Source: Kalaharituber pfeilii
Taxonomy: Eukaryota > Ascomycota > Pezizomycetes > Pezizales > Pezizaceae
Direction: 5' to 3'
NCBI GenBank assembly: GCA_015179045.1
Contig: WHUZ01000056.1
Span: forward strand, 1-64,000
Length of the DNA: 64,000 nt
Positions 47,221 through 60,500 of this stretch are shown in pieces. How positions within the stretch are numbered: position 1 is the stretch's first letter; every line of letters begins with the position of its first letter. The notes beneath the pieces were generated by a model. The model had not been told where the DNA came from. It did not search any database and saw nothing but the letters and a program-made list of their open reading frames with translations. A program made the translations under genes and the position numbers.

Positions 47221-50200
47221 TCCTCGGATCTCGTTTGACTTGGTCTCCTATATGAGTGATGTTGGTAGTCGGTCCAAAGTCGACAGATGAGAAAGATAAG
47301 GAGCAATGAGCAGTGTCTATTGATTAATATTATATCCAAGTCGTCATGTGGTTTCAAAAACTCGTTTGCCCTCCTCTTTCTCTTTTCAAAGCTATTGGTG
47401 CGGACTTCCTCTGGTTTGGTTGCGTTGTCTTCGTCTTTCCTGGTGCCACGAGGGGGTCGCCAAGTGCTGCAACGGAGTGGGGAGCACTCTTATTAGGGAA
47501 GGTATTTCTCGGAGCAATTGGGCAAGTTGAGGGGGCAGATAATGGAGTCGGAGGAGGGCGTAGGTAGGTTCTTACCTCTTACTCTTCTCGCTGGTGTCCT
47601 CGTCTCCTCACTCGTACGCGAGCAAGATAGGGTGGGGATGGACAGCGGTGCAGTGCAGTGAGAGTGTAATACGATGCACGAAAGTGAACTATGCAGCGTG
47701 AGTGCAGCTCTGATGAGCTGTAAAGCCTGGAAGTGCCTAATGTATGTGTGAATCTTGCAATCCCTGTGGTGCGTTAAAGGGGAGTACGAATCAGACGGAG
47801 CTGCCTGCTTGCTGAATCGGGGGGTGCAGAACTTCGCAATGCAAGCTGATGCAACTGAGCGGACAGGATGTCGAGCAATTAATTAAACAATGGTTTATGC
47901 ACGCAGAACATGGACAGGATGCTGCCAATCGACAAGGCGGGCCTGAGGCTGAGTAGACTGGAACTTGCTTGCTTCTCGCAAAGAGCATACACTCTATCAA
48001 GCATTAGGCTGCCTCGCCTACGCTGGTGCGGGCTGGAAAGGATACGGGGGGGGAGTGCGATGTAGAGCACTCAACGCTGCTTGCCAGTCGGAGGGACGTG
48101 CGACAGATGCCCCCTCTCTGTGCCTGAGTGGTGATGCCGGACGCTCAGAGGAGGGGGGGGGTGGGGCGGTAGAGTAAGTTAGCCCAGCCGGTCGCGGGCA
48201 GCGGGCACGGGGGGGCTCGGACTAGGATAGTAGTAGCGTGGGAGGAAGGCGTCTCTCGGGGGGTTGGGGCTCCAGCTTGGCGCTCTTTTCCCGGCTGGAC
48301 AGGAGGGGCTAGAGCACGCTGTGGTCAGTGGAGAAGCGCTGGAGCGTCTGGAGCGGAATAGCAAAGATAACATAGCACTGCTCAGCACTGCACCAGGCAA
48401 GCGACTGCCATCGGACGAGGCAGTGGTGGCCAGCCAAGCGGCCCATCTCACTCAGCACGACAGGGAAAAAGAAAAGAAAAGAACGCTGAAATCTCCAGGC
48501 TGACCAGTCGCTTGTGCTGCCTAGCTCATGCGCACATACACGCCAGCATGAGGCGTAGATGCATGTGTTTGTAGCAGTGGTACCTGGGCAACAAGTCGCC
48601 AAGCGCTCCCTCTGCGCTGCCGGCCAAGCATGCTGACTGACCTCAAGGCTGTGAGGACATTGTTTGGACGGTTTGTTTGGTATGGGCGCCAACCAGGCTA
48701 GCATGCGGCACCCAGAACTAGACCCCTGCCGCATAGGCTCCCGTACTGCATCTTGGCATACAAACACATCAGGGAACCAGACTCACATCAGGGTTCATGT
48801 CTGTGGACAACCAAGGCCCAGGGGCCCCAACCCAGAAGTGGCACGTAGCCGAGAGCAGACGAGATCGACCGTGCAAATGAATTAGGAGCCAGGCCTGTTT
48901 GCTAAAACGCCGCCCACATACAACACTTAGTCTGGTTGGACAATGCTGTGGGGAAGGGATCGCACGGCTCCCTTTGCAGTTTCATGGGTTCAGGTGATTG
49001 TGATTGCACTTCAGCACAACCCATGGCCAGTCCAATTGCTGGTAGGTTGACACATGGTGGGAAATTTGGGAAATTGGGCACAATGATATTTAATTATACA
49101 TCACATCACAACTGTTGTTTCTACCATCCTTTTAGCATAACTTAACTTTGATAAGATTAACCTATAGTACTTCAAATGAACCAATGTCGAGACCGTAACC
49201 AATACTTTATGTATGCGATGAAATACAAGCAACATTGCCCAAGCCCTACTACATATTAGGAATACCTCTAGGGTGCCTGCCCGAATTTCTATTCTCCCTT
49301 TTTGCACTCACCCTCTACGCTGCTCATACACATACCCATCCTCCCTGGAGGTTTTGGTGGGGCTGCTCCTCCTTTTCTGGGATTAGGATCAGCGCCCTCC
49401 CAATATCGTCATCCCCTACCGTCATCCTTCAGACCACGCTTTCTGCTGATCTAACTCTGTTTATTGGATTTAATAGAATGCTTGCCACTTATGGATTGAA
49501 AATACCCCAAAACAGCGTCCCAATATCTCTGTTCTCGCCAATTCCCATAACATCGTCACTTTTTATCTGAGTATCCACCAAAGACAAGTTTTCCTGCGTG
49601 ATTGGTTTTGAACTTCGTCTTCGGCTTGTTGGCCTGGACTTTTATGTTTTACTTGAGGGAATATGTGCCCGAGATTTTTATCCAGCAGATCCAGTGGCTC
49701 CTCAATGATATATTGTTCTTTTTGCCTTCATTTGCCAGATTAGGCAGTCCAATTGGTTGGTGTGGCTAATGAGCCAAGAGCCAAGATACTGCCAGTCTCA
49801 TGCCAAGACTACATCACTGCGTCAAGAAAACTGGGGATCTCCAGACATCGAGACCGGTCTCTCCTCATCTATTCCCATTACATCTACAGATAACGAACCG
49901 TTATAACAGCCTCAGACCGTGTTTAGGACCTTGCAAGCCATAGGTGTCTACAGGAAAATACTCAAGGACGCCCAAGGACGGTATAACAAAGGACGAATGT
50001 CAAGTCCTTCAAGGGCTCCTCTATGGTTTATACAGCGGAGGACTATGGGCCGATAATGCGGATGAACATTTTGAACTTCAGTCCAAGAGGAGGCTCTTGT
50101 TTGAGATAAAAAATCAAGCAAATGAGCGCGCGATGCAACACGGCGACTGCACACAAAATTCAAATATCTCAACAACGAAGCACCCGATTGAGTTGAAGCT

Positions 50201-53200
50201 CAAGCTGAAGATAGCATACATGCTAGAGACTATGCTGCAATACAAACAAAAATTCTAGTACATGTGGTTGAAGATTTGTATTTGGTATACCATCCCTCAG
50301 CATCAATTACAGCAGCTACCCATCAGGCATACATATCCCTAGTTTCTCCAAGAGCGACTCAAGTAGAATGTCCCGAATTTGCAAAGGTAGGCCTTTTGCT
50401 AACTTCGCTCTAACAACGTCCCATTCACCGCAGGTGTTGGCAATGTCAGGGTACTGTTCATGGAGTTCTGCGCTTTAATAGAGATTCAGAGATTAGACGG
50501 GGGCGTAACTCGAGGAAACCTTGCGGTATGGATCGGTGCAGTATCTAGTTGAAATCTAGCTGTCCCACCCAGTTAATGTGCTAAACCACTGGTAAAACTA
50601 GGCAAGAGCTTCAACAGACATAGATTTTAAAACAGTGTTGAGCTACAGGCATAAAAGTGTTCATTGATTTTGCCACAAGAACAGCTCCAGACTATCCCCC
50701 TTGCCATTTTTTAGGCTGAATGTAGTCGATACCCAAGGACCTGCGAGCCGGGCTCATACTTTGCATAGCTGGGCGCCGGGTCTGGTCGCTTAGGCTCCAA
50801 TAGGCCTGCACCCCACGCCTCCGCTATCACCTCCACGCCCTCGAGGTCGCCGCTCTTGCACCAATATTCATAGCTATGGATGTCTTGCGTTTAGATATAC
50901 AGCTCTCTGGCTGCCGCCATCTCATGCCCCATTCCTTTGCCGAGTGTGTACATAAGGAATGGCACTCATTCTGGACGAAATGAAGTGTGAAGCGGTTCGG
51001 GGGAGGGGGCGTGGGCCGATGGAAGCATCTTGTTGCCACGGCCCTCAACAAGTGAGCACAGTCAAAGGCGCCGACACACTGCTACTGCTTGTTCCTCCTC
51101 TACCAGAAGTGATGGGAACCACCCTACAGAAACATTGCAGTATATAGTTGGCAGCGAGAAACTCTACGAAACATTAGCAGAGCTTATCAAAGACAAGTTA
51201 TTTGGATGAAAATGGCTAGTTAGAGGCATGCATACTGGTTTTTTGATACGACGTGCGAAAGGTAAGGTTAGGGATGTTGTGGCTGTGGGGAAAGAGGATT
51301 GACTATAGGACAAGGAAATATTTATAATTAAGAGTATTCATTGGATTTTATCTACGGTTGCTATTCTTTCTGATATACCCTCTCTCAGTTCTAAGCCTTG
51401 AACACCACCTTTTATGTGCATAGATTTCCATTATAGAACCACCGTGGACTACACTTGAAACTGCCAGTCCAATATTTGCCAAATGCAACTTGTTTGGCAT
51501 ACCTGTTACAGATCTCGCAGAAGGGATACGGAGCATTTAATGAGAGCGACAGCGACAGTCGATAGACACGGTGTTACCTAGTCTCGTAACCAAGGTGTTA
51601 CCCCTCTTTGAGTCTACATCGAACAGAACTTGTAACAAGCTACAAGAAGAATAAAGATAACAATAAGGCTAGTCTGTTTAATTTCCAGGTCTTCATTTCT
51701 TGACCGTCTGTGTCCTCTTGCGCTGAACATCTTGTCGATTCTTCTCTACTACTAAGTCATTTAATGTCTAAATAAGGTGACACTGACAGAGAAGGCTTAC
51801 CCGACTGCTACCAAGTCCGCTACATGACGGACATGGGAGCCGGAATCTTCGAGTGGTAAAACGAAGCATGATGAAGTGCTGAACCCAAAACCCTGATATT
51901 TGTTGCCGTCACTATCGATTAAAGTCCGTTGCTTCACAGTTTCACTGCTGAATGAAGGTTGAGCTGGCGTGCACCCTCTCACCCATAGAAGGCAGAGAAC
52001 CCACCCTTCTTGTACCTATTGTGAATCCACCGCCCCAACTTGTGTTCTCCATAGATCCTTTATCTACCTTCATGATAAGGTACTTAATCTCGAGTATATG
52101 ATAGCTGCCAATATTGGCTCTATGGAATGAACTTGTCCGGTGATCCGGGAACGAGGTTGTGTATAATCATACCGTCAGATGTTGCAAACGTCCTCCAACA
52201 GATTGTGAGAAATTGGGTATCAACGTTGAACAGACTTTCTTGTCGTTGCCATTATCTGTTCTTCGTGTACCCTCTCGTTCTGTGTCGTTACTCTTTTCTG
52301 TACCCATATGTCTCGTGATGTAAGGATTTCTTCCTTTCCCACCCTTGCCCTCTTGGTTGCCCGCAGTACTCTCATAGCCTCCACATTACTGCGGATTGCC
52401 GTCACGGACTTTTTGACCCAGAAGATAAGCTCATGATCGTTGCGTTGGCGTACTGCCTCTGGTATCGCAGATTCCGCTTCCTGTTCCATGCAGGCGAGCT
52501 GACACAGCAAAAACGCAACAGCTTAACTAAAGAATCCTTCCTTTTAAATCTGGGATAGAATTTTAAACCTGTGATGTTGATTGAGATGGTCAATTATGTT
52601 TCTGTGATCTTTCGGGTGATGTTTCTGGAAATGTGCCGATAGTGCTTACAAAGAGGTGTCCGTTCCCGTTCCAAGTGCCGCGATAAGTGAGCACGAGATC
52701 AACAAAACATTTTCCGCCGAAGCGGCCTTGGCACAATCTGGTCTTGGCATCACATTCCTATAAATCTCGTCCCTACCCCTCACTCCTTGTCCCCCCTCCT
52801 CAAGCACGCGACCTGTGCCGCCCTGTCTGCCCCTGCCATGGCTCGCCCAGGCAGCTCGGTTCAGAACGGACGGCAGCCCGACGATTGATGGAAGCAGTTC
52901 ACCAAACACAATGATGCACCTCCACGTCGACAGGTCCAGCAGAGCAGATTCCGACCCCCTACACCAAACGCCATTTGCTTTTTCCCCGTCCCACTGTGGC
53001 CTATGCCTTGAGCTCCCCTTCCCTCGGGAAGGGTGAGCTCGGCATGGGCTGGGACGTGGGAAGGCGGGAGGGAAGGTTGGCGGCATATTCCATTTCTTTG
53101 CCTGAGAGAACCGTCGGTTCATGAGGTTTGGGATAAACCATGCTGCATACATACCTGTATCTATTCCTCACCTTTTGTCTTTCTTTACCGGTAGTTTGCT

Positions 53201-54169
53201 TTAATCCTTGCATCTTATTTTTTCTTAATTCTTTAATAGATCTCGCAATGACTTCCTTGCGGAAATGCCCAGTGGAGGGAGGTATGAAAAATCAAATTGA
53301 AAATGTAACTAAATCTGACATGATCGAACAAGCGAAAAAGCAAAAAAAGTGACAGGTGCGCAAATTAGGCACGACGCTTGCTATGTGATACAACATGATT
53401 CAATGAAATGAAAACGACCCAGACCCAACACAACCGGCTGATGTCATGTTGCAGATCGTCTTCGCAAACACAACTGACAACAATAGTCTCATCTGCCAAC
53501 ATGAGAAATATGAACAAAAAAGCAAATTGGAAGCAAAAGTATACACATGGAACCAATTGCAAAAGTGTGCAAACTAATCAATCCGGCAACCTCTCATCTT
53601 GCACTCAACTCTCCTACTCCGCTCTCCATGCCTCTTGCAAACCTCGACATAGACACTCTTCCATTTGTGGAACCCAGCCATAATAGTTTCTTCCAGCGGA
53701 CAATACTGCAGTGAGTGCCTTTCGACCCTCTGCAGTTCCGCCTTAAGGTATACCAACTCAATGGCATCTCGTTCTCGATAGATTTTTCTATATGGAGTAG
53801 GGGAGAGGCTTTAGCTATGGCTCTTTCCAATATCAATTGTAATCTGTAGAAAACTCTCACATGTCCCGCTCAATTCCCTCAATTAACTTCGCTCGCATGT
53901 TGTACGTCGTGCATTTCTGAGCAACAAGGTCGCAAAGCTTCTATGTAGCCCAAGAAGGAAAAAAGAATGAGCTTTTTGAGATCTTTTCATTTCAGGTGGG
54001 GTTTTCTTTTCAGGTAGGGGAAGAGGGAGGTCAGTAGAACCTCCTCCCGAACGTACATTCAGCTCTTTTCCCCTGTTGCTAAGACTGGCTGCACCTTCTG
54101 CCAGCCTACCAGAGGCCCCTCCAACTACCCCGACATCTACTCCAATAGAATTTTCAGTGTCAGTCGCAT
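47221..54169. other. Gene-poor 6.9-kb region
   Basis: No gene model could be supported. GC-rich to 48900 (probably promoter of the WD40 gene), then ordinary to AT-rich. Frames noted but without domains: 49235-49570 (+, hydrophobic), 49944-50258 (+, no ATG) and 52220-52490 (-, 90 codons, charged). Direct repeats of GGTGTTACC at 51574 and 51595 beside GTAACAAG resemble LTR debris, but no LTR pair was found. Confidence 0.4.
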
Positions 54170-54905
54170 CTATGGGGTTGTAGGGTCAGAGTGAGTAGTC
54201 GACACCTTCGTTTGACTGGCATATTCTGTCTGTCTGGCACTAGCCTCCTTCTCCAGATATAGCCTCCTGACGGCATTCTCCCTCCCGAGAAGCGTGTTGA
54301 TTGCTCTGACAATCTCATCCAGCCGGGTGAAAGCTAGTTCCTCAAGCTGCTCTATCTGCTTAAGATACCGTTCCTCTTTCTTTCGGGACTGCTCTCGGAC
54401 TCGCTGAAGGTTTATTTTCAAGTTAGCGACTCTGCGCTCGAGAATAGGGGACATGTCGTAGTCATCAGGTAGGTCCAGTTCGTCTTGGGCTTTCTGAAGA
54501 AGGAGAGCGTCGTTATTCTCTGGTAGTAAATGGGGGATGGGTCAGTTGCGAGGGCTCATAGGTCTTGTTTGGTATGTGCTGTACTCGTAGCCAACATTTA
54601 GTGATGAACTCGCGTGCCATCAAATAGGCCGCAATTCGGTCCGTCTACTTTGGAGTACAGGCAATGCGAAGCTGCATCACTAAATGCATGAAACGAGTAA
54701 GACGCGGAATAGTACCTGTGTCAAGAATCTTATTTTCTTGCTCGAGCTCAGCTATCCGGGCCTGGAACTCTGCAGTAACTTCGGCCCGGACCTCCTCCGA
54801 AGTCTGCACAAGATGGCGAAGGTCCGCCAGGATTGTTCTGATGTTCTCGTAGTCGATGACCGCTCTCAACTCGGCATCAGTTTGCTCGTCGAAACTTTTA
54901 TTCAT
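54170..54905 (-). CDS. Small coiled-coil protein, unknown function
   Basis: Two exons (54905-54716 and 54519-54170) give 179 residues. The intron of 196 nt has a GTACTA donor and CCAG acceptor, and phase is kept. Nearly the whole protein is predicted helical with heptad-like spacing: a first coil around EEVRAEVTAEFQARIAELEQ and a second around ILERRVANLKINLQRVREQS to ERYLKQIEQLEELAFTRLDE. A short acidic hinge (LDLPDDYD) separates them. There is no signal peptide or membrane segment. I do not recognise the family; myosin-like coils and kinetochore or septation factors are possible look-alikes. Its promoter is shared with the decayed gene that starts at 55369. Confidence 0.6.
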
Positions 54906-55045
54906 TGTTATTGCTGGGACTGGACTTGACTCGCAAGAGGGCCGGAGTCGGTGTAGATTGCAGGAGAATGTAGTGTGGTGATGGGGGGAGGAGGCTAGCG
55001 TGGGGTAAGGAGCGCTGGGCTGGATTGCTAAATACTCTATTCGTG

Positions 55046-55262
55046 ACTCTACGGTCTCGCTCCCTCCACCTACGATCCCTTCACCTACGATTTGTTCAAT
55101 AGGGTTATATAAACACGTATTCCCCAATGAGGTTTCTCTTAGACTTCTTCACTTCTGTACGGTCTTGTATTCCCCAACGAAGGATTCTCTTAGACTTCTT
55201 CACTCCTCTACGGTCTTGCTTCCCTCCACCTACGATCCCTTCACCTACAATTTGTTCAATTG
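55046..55262. repeat. Local tandem duplications upstream of the coiled-coil gene
   Basis: ACGGTCTYGCTYCCTCCACC followed by TACGATCCCTTCACCTAC occurs at about 55051 and again at about 55210. In between, an about 50-bp unit (ATTCCCCAAYGA to TACGGTCTTG) is repeated twice (55118-55167, 55168-55218). Non-coding; lies in the intergenic space between two divergent genes. Confidence 0.75.
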
Positions 55263-55368
55263 CGACTTAGCATTAGCCTTCGAAGTCCCTACGCATTTTT
55301 ATAGGTGAGTTCAAGTTTCGTTTGTTCAATTTAATGATGTAGGAGGCTGATTGGTTGGTAGGGCCATA

Positions 55369-56129
55369 ATGGGTGACGGCAGCGGGAACCAGAAGAAAAG
55401 AAAGTCCAAGTGGACGACCTCATACTCGAACATGTCGGCAGCGGGCGCAGAGGAGAGATTGGGGTTTGACTTTGAATCATTCCAATCTCGGGCAGTTCCA
55501 GTTTCGCAGATGTTAGAAGGACTTAAGTGTGACGTCACAAAGGAGGTTATCTCAAAGACAAAGGAGTTAGTTTATGATTTGGTAGTACGACATCTTGAGG
55601 TCGAGGATTATCCTACGGGGCGAATGAAGATTTCAAAGAATCTAGTATTAATGATCTTGTCTACCTCATTATCAACCCTATCCTATCGGATTTCAGATTT
55701 AGTACAAAACGCAATATACGGTTATGGCGGGAAAAGCAAATTGTCTCTATGGACGGTGAGACTGGCTGGGAGGAAGAGTTCGTTGTGATGGACGTGATCA
55801 AGGTAAAGGAAACGCGTTTTGTGTTCGTGGTGGAATCAAAAAGATCCTCTATTGGAGAGGGGATGAAGCGATGTTTATTAGCGATGAAAGACATGAGAGA
55901 TAATAATGGTTCAGGGGAGGTATACGGGTTTATTACAACAGGGGACAGTTGGCGCATGTTTCGTTAAAATGGTACAGTTTTTGAGATGACGAGGAAGATA
56001 GATGCAATATATGAAGGTATGGATAAAGAACAAGAGCTATGGATAAAGGATTATTCAGTTATAGTGGACTGTATGTATGGTGCGTTGAGTGTGTGAGCAA
56101 TTGTGGAGGATAGGGAAGTCGCTAAGTGA
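55369..56129 (+). pseudogene. Decayed gene with a PD-(D/E)xK-like nuclease core
   Basis: Reading starts at ATG 55369 (MGDGSGNQKKRKSKWTTSYS). It stays open to about 55645, then must shift frame near 55640-55655. The continuation contains IINPILSDFR, then GWEEEFVVMDVIKVKET, FVFVVESKRSSIGEGM and RCLLAMKDMRDNNGSGEVYG. After FITTGDSWRMFR there is an in-frame TAA (55965-55967), yet the frame still makes sense (NGTVFEMTRKIDAIYEGMDK). A TGA follows at 56094-56096, and a final TGA at 56127. Three lesions argue for a recent pseudogene. The D...E-x-K arrangement (MDVIKV, VVESKR) suggests a restriction-endonuclease-like fold, as in many fungal multi-copy families; this is inference. No introns were needed. 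Confidence 0.65.
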
Positions 56130-56726
56130 TCGAGTTGCTGGTGGATTTGGTATGACGTTATCGGAGGATTCATCGTTTTTTTTTCCTTTCTTTTTTTTCT
56201 TTGTCGTTGTCGGAGGTTTATGATTAAGAATGATTGATATTTCTCAGGTTTTTATTTGGTGATAATTCTTAATTCGGTAGTGAATTTATTTATGATTAAA
56301 TGGGGGTGTCGGGGGGCTTTGTGAGGTAATCCCTTGGGTGGTCGAGACATGCATGAATTCTGTGCCGGAAGTTAACCGTTTACATGCCTTTCCATGCTGA
56401 TCAGACCTATACCTCAGGGCTCACGCTCCAGCTCAAGTCCATGATTTAGCAATAGTACATTGCGCAAACTCACTGCATTATTGTCATGAATTATGCTAAC
56501 TATAATTGTGAGTCCAATGGAAATAACCAAAGCGGAAGTTATTCTATTATGTACAGAGTGGTATATCATATGTGACACCACTATAGCGAGTTTGAGAAGT
56601 TGAAGCAGAACCTGACGGACTAGAAAGATGATGGATAGCTAAAAATCACAAACAAGACACCTGTAACGAATATCTGTATACAGTGATGAGTGGCACAGCT
56701 GCTGGGCTATTGTAGAGGTATTGGTA
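56130..56726. other. Intergenic
   Basis: Ordinary to AT-rich DNA with T-runs near 56177-56200. No gene seen. Confidence 0.4.
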
Positions 56727-57016
56727 TACCGTATTAACTCACATAAGAGCAAGAAAACAAACGCGCGCTAGTTCGGTCTTGGCAGGACTCAGGCGCCATT
56801 AATCACGCTAGCGCGCTGTTCGTGCAGTCTTGGCATTACTAAGCACGGCTAATCTCCAGCTTCTCTACGAATCTCCGTGGTGTTGAGGTTAGCATCGCGG
56901 TAATTCGGGGATCATTACGTGCCCGTGCGTGATACACGCGCACTGGCGCTGAGAATTTTGCCAAGACCGAACTAGCGCGCGTTTGTTTTCTTGCTCTTAT
57001 GTGAGTTAATACGGTA
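56727..57016. mobile_element. 290-bp MITE with perfect 58-bp terminal inverted repeats (Tc1/mariner-pogo type)
   Basis: The left end TACCGTATTAACTCACATAA (56727 onward) and the right end (to 57016) are exact reverse complements over 58 bases, 56727-56784 against 56959-57016. TA dinucleotides flank both ends (56725-56726 and 57017-57018), the target duplication of the Tc1/mariner/pogo superfamily. The 174-base centre has no coding capacity, though the repeat continues imperfectly for about 14 bases inward. The perfect ends imply recent insertion or strong selection. Confidence 0.85.
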
Positions 57017-57512
57017 TAAGATAAGGATAGAGATCAGAAAGTTTAGTTTGAGACTGAGACAAAGGTACGTGCCTCGGTTATTACATAAATTTATTTATTC
57101 AAATTGCATTTTGACCTCACCATACTAGTAAATTCCACGTTCATTTCATACATGGTGAATATAACATGAGCCACGTGCCGCCCAAGGTTGGCTGCAGTGC
57201 GACTATGCTCATGTCTCAATGTTTGCGTACATCGAGTAGATCCACTCCTATCTATTTCGGTATCCGTACTGATTGTGGAACGTTGTGAGAGAGGCCCTGC
57301 TGTCTAGTCGCGAAGTAGAAAGCACGATCACGTGATTTATTAACTCCTGTCGTCTGTGAGGCCAGACACTTTACTGCGATAGACGCTTGGCTACACGCCG
57401 GTCGCGTCACTCCGCGTTCTCTCGACGAAAACTGCTGGCTCAACTACGTGAAGCAGCAACACTATCATACCCCAAAGACACAGGAAACACTTTTTGCAGG
57501 CCCCACACAAAC
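57017..57512. promoter_or_regulatory. Upstream region of RFC1
   Basis: Lies between the MITE and the RFC1 start. Holds CACGTG-like TCACGTGA near 57329-57336 and GTCGCGTCAC near 57402-57411, which resembles but does not match the ACGCGT cell-cycle box found before replication genes in yeasts. No transcription start can be placed. Confidence 0.3.
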
Positions 57513-60500
57513 ATGCCTGCTGATATTCGTAGCTTCTTTGCCCCGAGGGGTGGCAGTTCGCAAGATAGGACGAAAACTGCGACGAAGCCCTCGCCAGCGG
57601 TATGACTTCTTTGGTTCTCCATAAAACACAGCAAAGTGGATTTTGCTGATTTCCAGGGTTCAATTGTTCAGGCAAAGAAGGCTGGTGCTGGGCGGGCCAA
57701 AAAGAGGGTGATTGTTGGTTGGTGCCATCTTTGTTGCTATTGCCTTGACTTGGGATAGTGGAATGCTGATGTCACAGCAGACTCGGACGATGAGGAAGAG
57801 GAAGCTCCTCGAAACAAGAGCACACCAAAAAAGGCAGCCGCACCACCGCCGTGAGTTCGCCATAGTTTATTTTATATTTTCGATAGCAATGGTTTGCTAA
57901 CGCATTCTCCCGAGGGTGTAGTAAGAAAGTGGAAGAAGTCGTTGACACCTCCTCATACTTTGGGAGCAAAAATAAAATCACCCGGACAGCACCTGTCAAA
58001 ACATCGAAACCTCCTGTCAAGAAGACAGTGAATATACAGCCCAAAGCACCAAAGGAGGAAGAAAACTTCATCGACGATGACGATGATTTCGCAGATGACA
58101 TCTTTGCCGCAGAGTACAAAAAGCATAATGACGATGATGATGAACCACGACGGAAGCGAAAAGCCTCTACACCTTCAGAGAAGGCCAACGATGAGGCAAT
58201 ATCTGATGCTGCTGATGATGACGATTTCCTATTGTTGGATGTGCAAGAGGAGAAGCATAAAAAACCAACTACGACGGCAGGAAAGAAAAGGAAAATTGTA
58301 TCTGACGAAGAGGATGACTTTGAGAAGCCAGCCAAGGCAGTCAAAACGGCTACTGCAAAGAAATCAGCAGCAACTCCGAAGAAAGCGACTACCCGAACCC
58401 CTAAGAAGAAGGCGCCTGAGGAGGATACATCTGAGGTGCAGAAGATTCTGGATAGTGTCCCTACTGTTCGTCCTCCGACACCGCCTCCAAAGGAGGAGGA
58501 CAAGAAGTTCACTTTTCGGGATTTTAAGCAGAAGCAGGCTACAAGGTCTGCCCCAGCGGCTGCAGGGACAAAGGAAATACCTACCGGCGCGGAAAATTGT
58601 TTGGCAGGATTGACATTCGTCTTTACTGGGGAGTTAGCTACTTTGTCAAGAGAGGATGGACAGCAGCTAATAAAGCGATACGGAGGGTAAGGATTGTTCT
58701 GTGAATTTGCAATACTCTTCTGACGGTAAATTAGGCGGGTTACTACGGCACCCTCGAGAATGACGTCCTTTGTTGTTCTTGGAAGGGATGCTGGACCAAA
58801 GAAATTGGAGACTATCAGATCTCATAAAATCAAGACAATTGATGAAGATGGCCTATTCCACCTCATCCGCACATTGCCAGCAAATGGTGGTGACTCGAAA
58901 GCCGCTCTTGCTGCTGAGGTGAAACGAGCGGCGGAGGAAAAGAAGGTATTGGAGATGGCAAAACAAATGGCAAAGGAGATGGAACCGCCGAAGCCGAAAG
59001 GGAAGGGTGCGGAAAAGACTGTGGCTCAAGTGGCACCGACTGAGCTGTGGACAGTGAAGTATGCTCCTACGAATATGTCACAGATTTGTGGGAACAAGGC
59101 ACCAGTAGAGAGGTTGCAGAGGTGGCTGAGGGATTGGTAGGGTATATTCATGCATTTAATACAAATTAGGTACTGACTTCTATTACAGGCATAAAAACGC
59201 CAAAGTGGGTTTCAAGAAGCGAGGGGAAGATGGTTCTGGTGTTTACAGAGCTGTTATGATCCACGGCCCCCCCGGTATCGGTAAAACAACGGCTGCACAC
59301 CTGGTGGCTAAAATGGAAGGCTACGATATTGTGGAGTCGAATGCCAGTGACACTCGAAGTAAGAAACTTATGGAGGCATCACTGAAAGGAGTGCTTGACA
59401 ATAAGTCGTTGATGGGGTACTTTGGAAAAGGAGATCAGGCGGTGGATTGTAAGAAACAGAAACTGGTCCTCATCATGGATGAGGTGGATGGTATGTCTGC
59501 TGGTGATCGTGGTGGCGTGGGACAGTTGGCATCTATTTGCAAGAAGACTAGTGTGAGTGTTCTTTATTTAGTTTGAAGAACCCATTCTAATTTTTACCCT
59601 CAGATCCCAATTATATGCATTTGCAACGAGCGAAAGCTTCCCAAGATGAGACCATTCGATCATGTTACTTACGATCTCGCCTTCCGACGTCCCGAGGCAA
59701 ACGCTATAAGGTCAAGAATCATGTCAATAGCGTTCAGAGAGGGGTTGAAGCTGCCGCCAAATGTAATTGACCAATTGGTGGAGGGCACAGGATCGGATAT
59801 TCGCCAGATTATAAATATGATTTCTACGTTTGCGGTCAATGGAAAAGATATGAACTTTGACCAGAGCAAGGAGATGTATGTCTTTTTTCTCACTACGTTG
59901 ACCCCAACATCAGACCCACTAACGATCTCATAGGGCAAAGTCGTGGGAAAAGCACGTGATCCTTAAGCCTTGGGACATTGCATCCAAGCTCCTTGGGCCA
60001 TCCATGTTTGCAGCGAATGCAAACAAGTCTCTAAACGACAAGCTGGAGCTGTACTTTAACGATCATGAGTTCTCATTCTTGATGATCCAGGAAAATTACC
60101 TGAAGACGAGCCCGTCTAGGTCTAGTAATTACAATGGGAGAGAGAAAAATTTGAAGAATTTGGAGCTAATGGAGGCGGCGGCGGCGAGTATTTCGGATGG
60201 AGATTTGGTGGATGCATTAATTCATGGGTGGGTTTCGTCATACCGCTATCTCCCCTCACCCTGGAACGATTTTGGCTAATGGATGGATTGTTGTAGACAA
60301 CAACAACACTGGTCCCTTATGCCCGTCCATGGTGTCTTCTCTACTGTCACCCCCGCCTCGTACGCATACGGTGGTTACGGCGGTCAAATGTTCAGCTTCA
60401 CCACCTGGCTAGGGAATAACTCCAAGCATGGTAAACTCTCGCGATTCGTCAAGGAAATCCAATCCCATATGCGCCTTCGGGCGTCCGGGGACAGAAACGA

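Noticed and set aside
49944..50258. 104-codon plus-strand frame
   Set aside because: Starts at GTG, not ATG, and no domain or splice partner was recognised.
50640..51060. Possible transposase remnant on the minus strand
   Set aside because: Only weak resemblance in short pieces of different frames, with no catalytic motif.
51560..51650. Possible solo LTR (GGTGTTACC copies and GTAACAAG)
   Set aside because: No matching LTR ends with a 4-6 bp target duplication could be found, and no primer-binding site.
52220..52490. 90-codon charged minus-strand frame
   Set aside because: Short, AT-neighbouring, no family features and no convincing extra exon. Could be real but is not supported.
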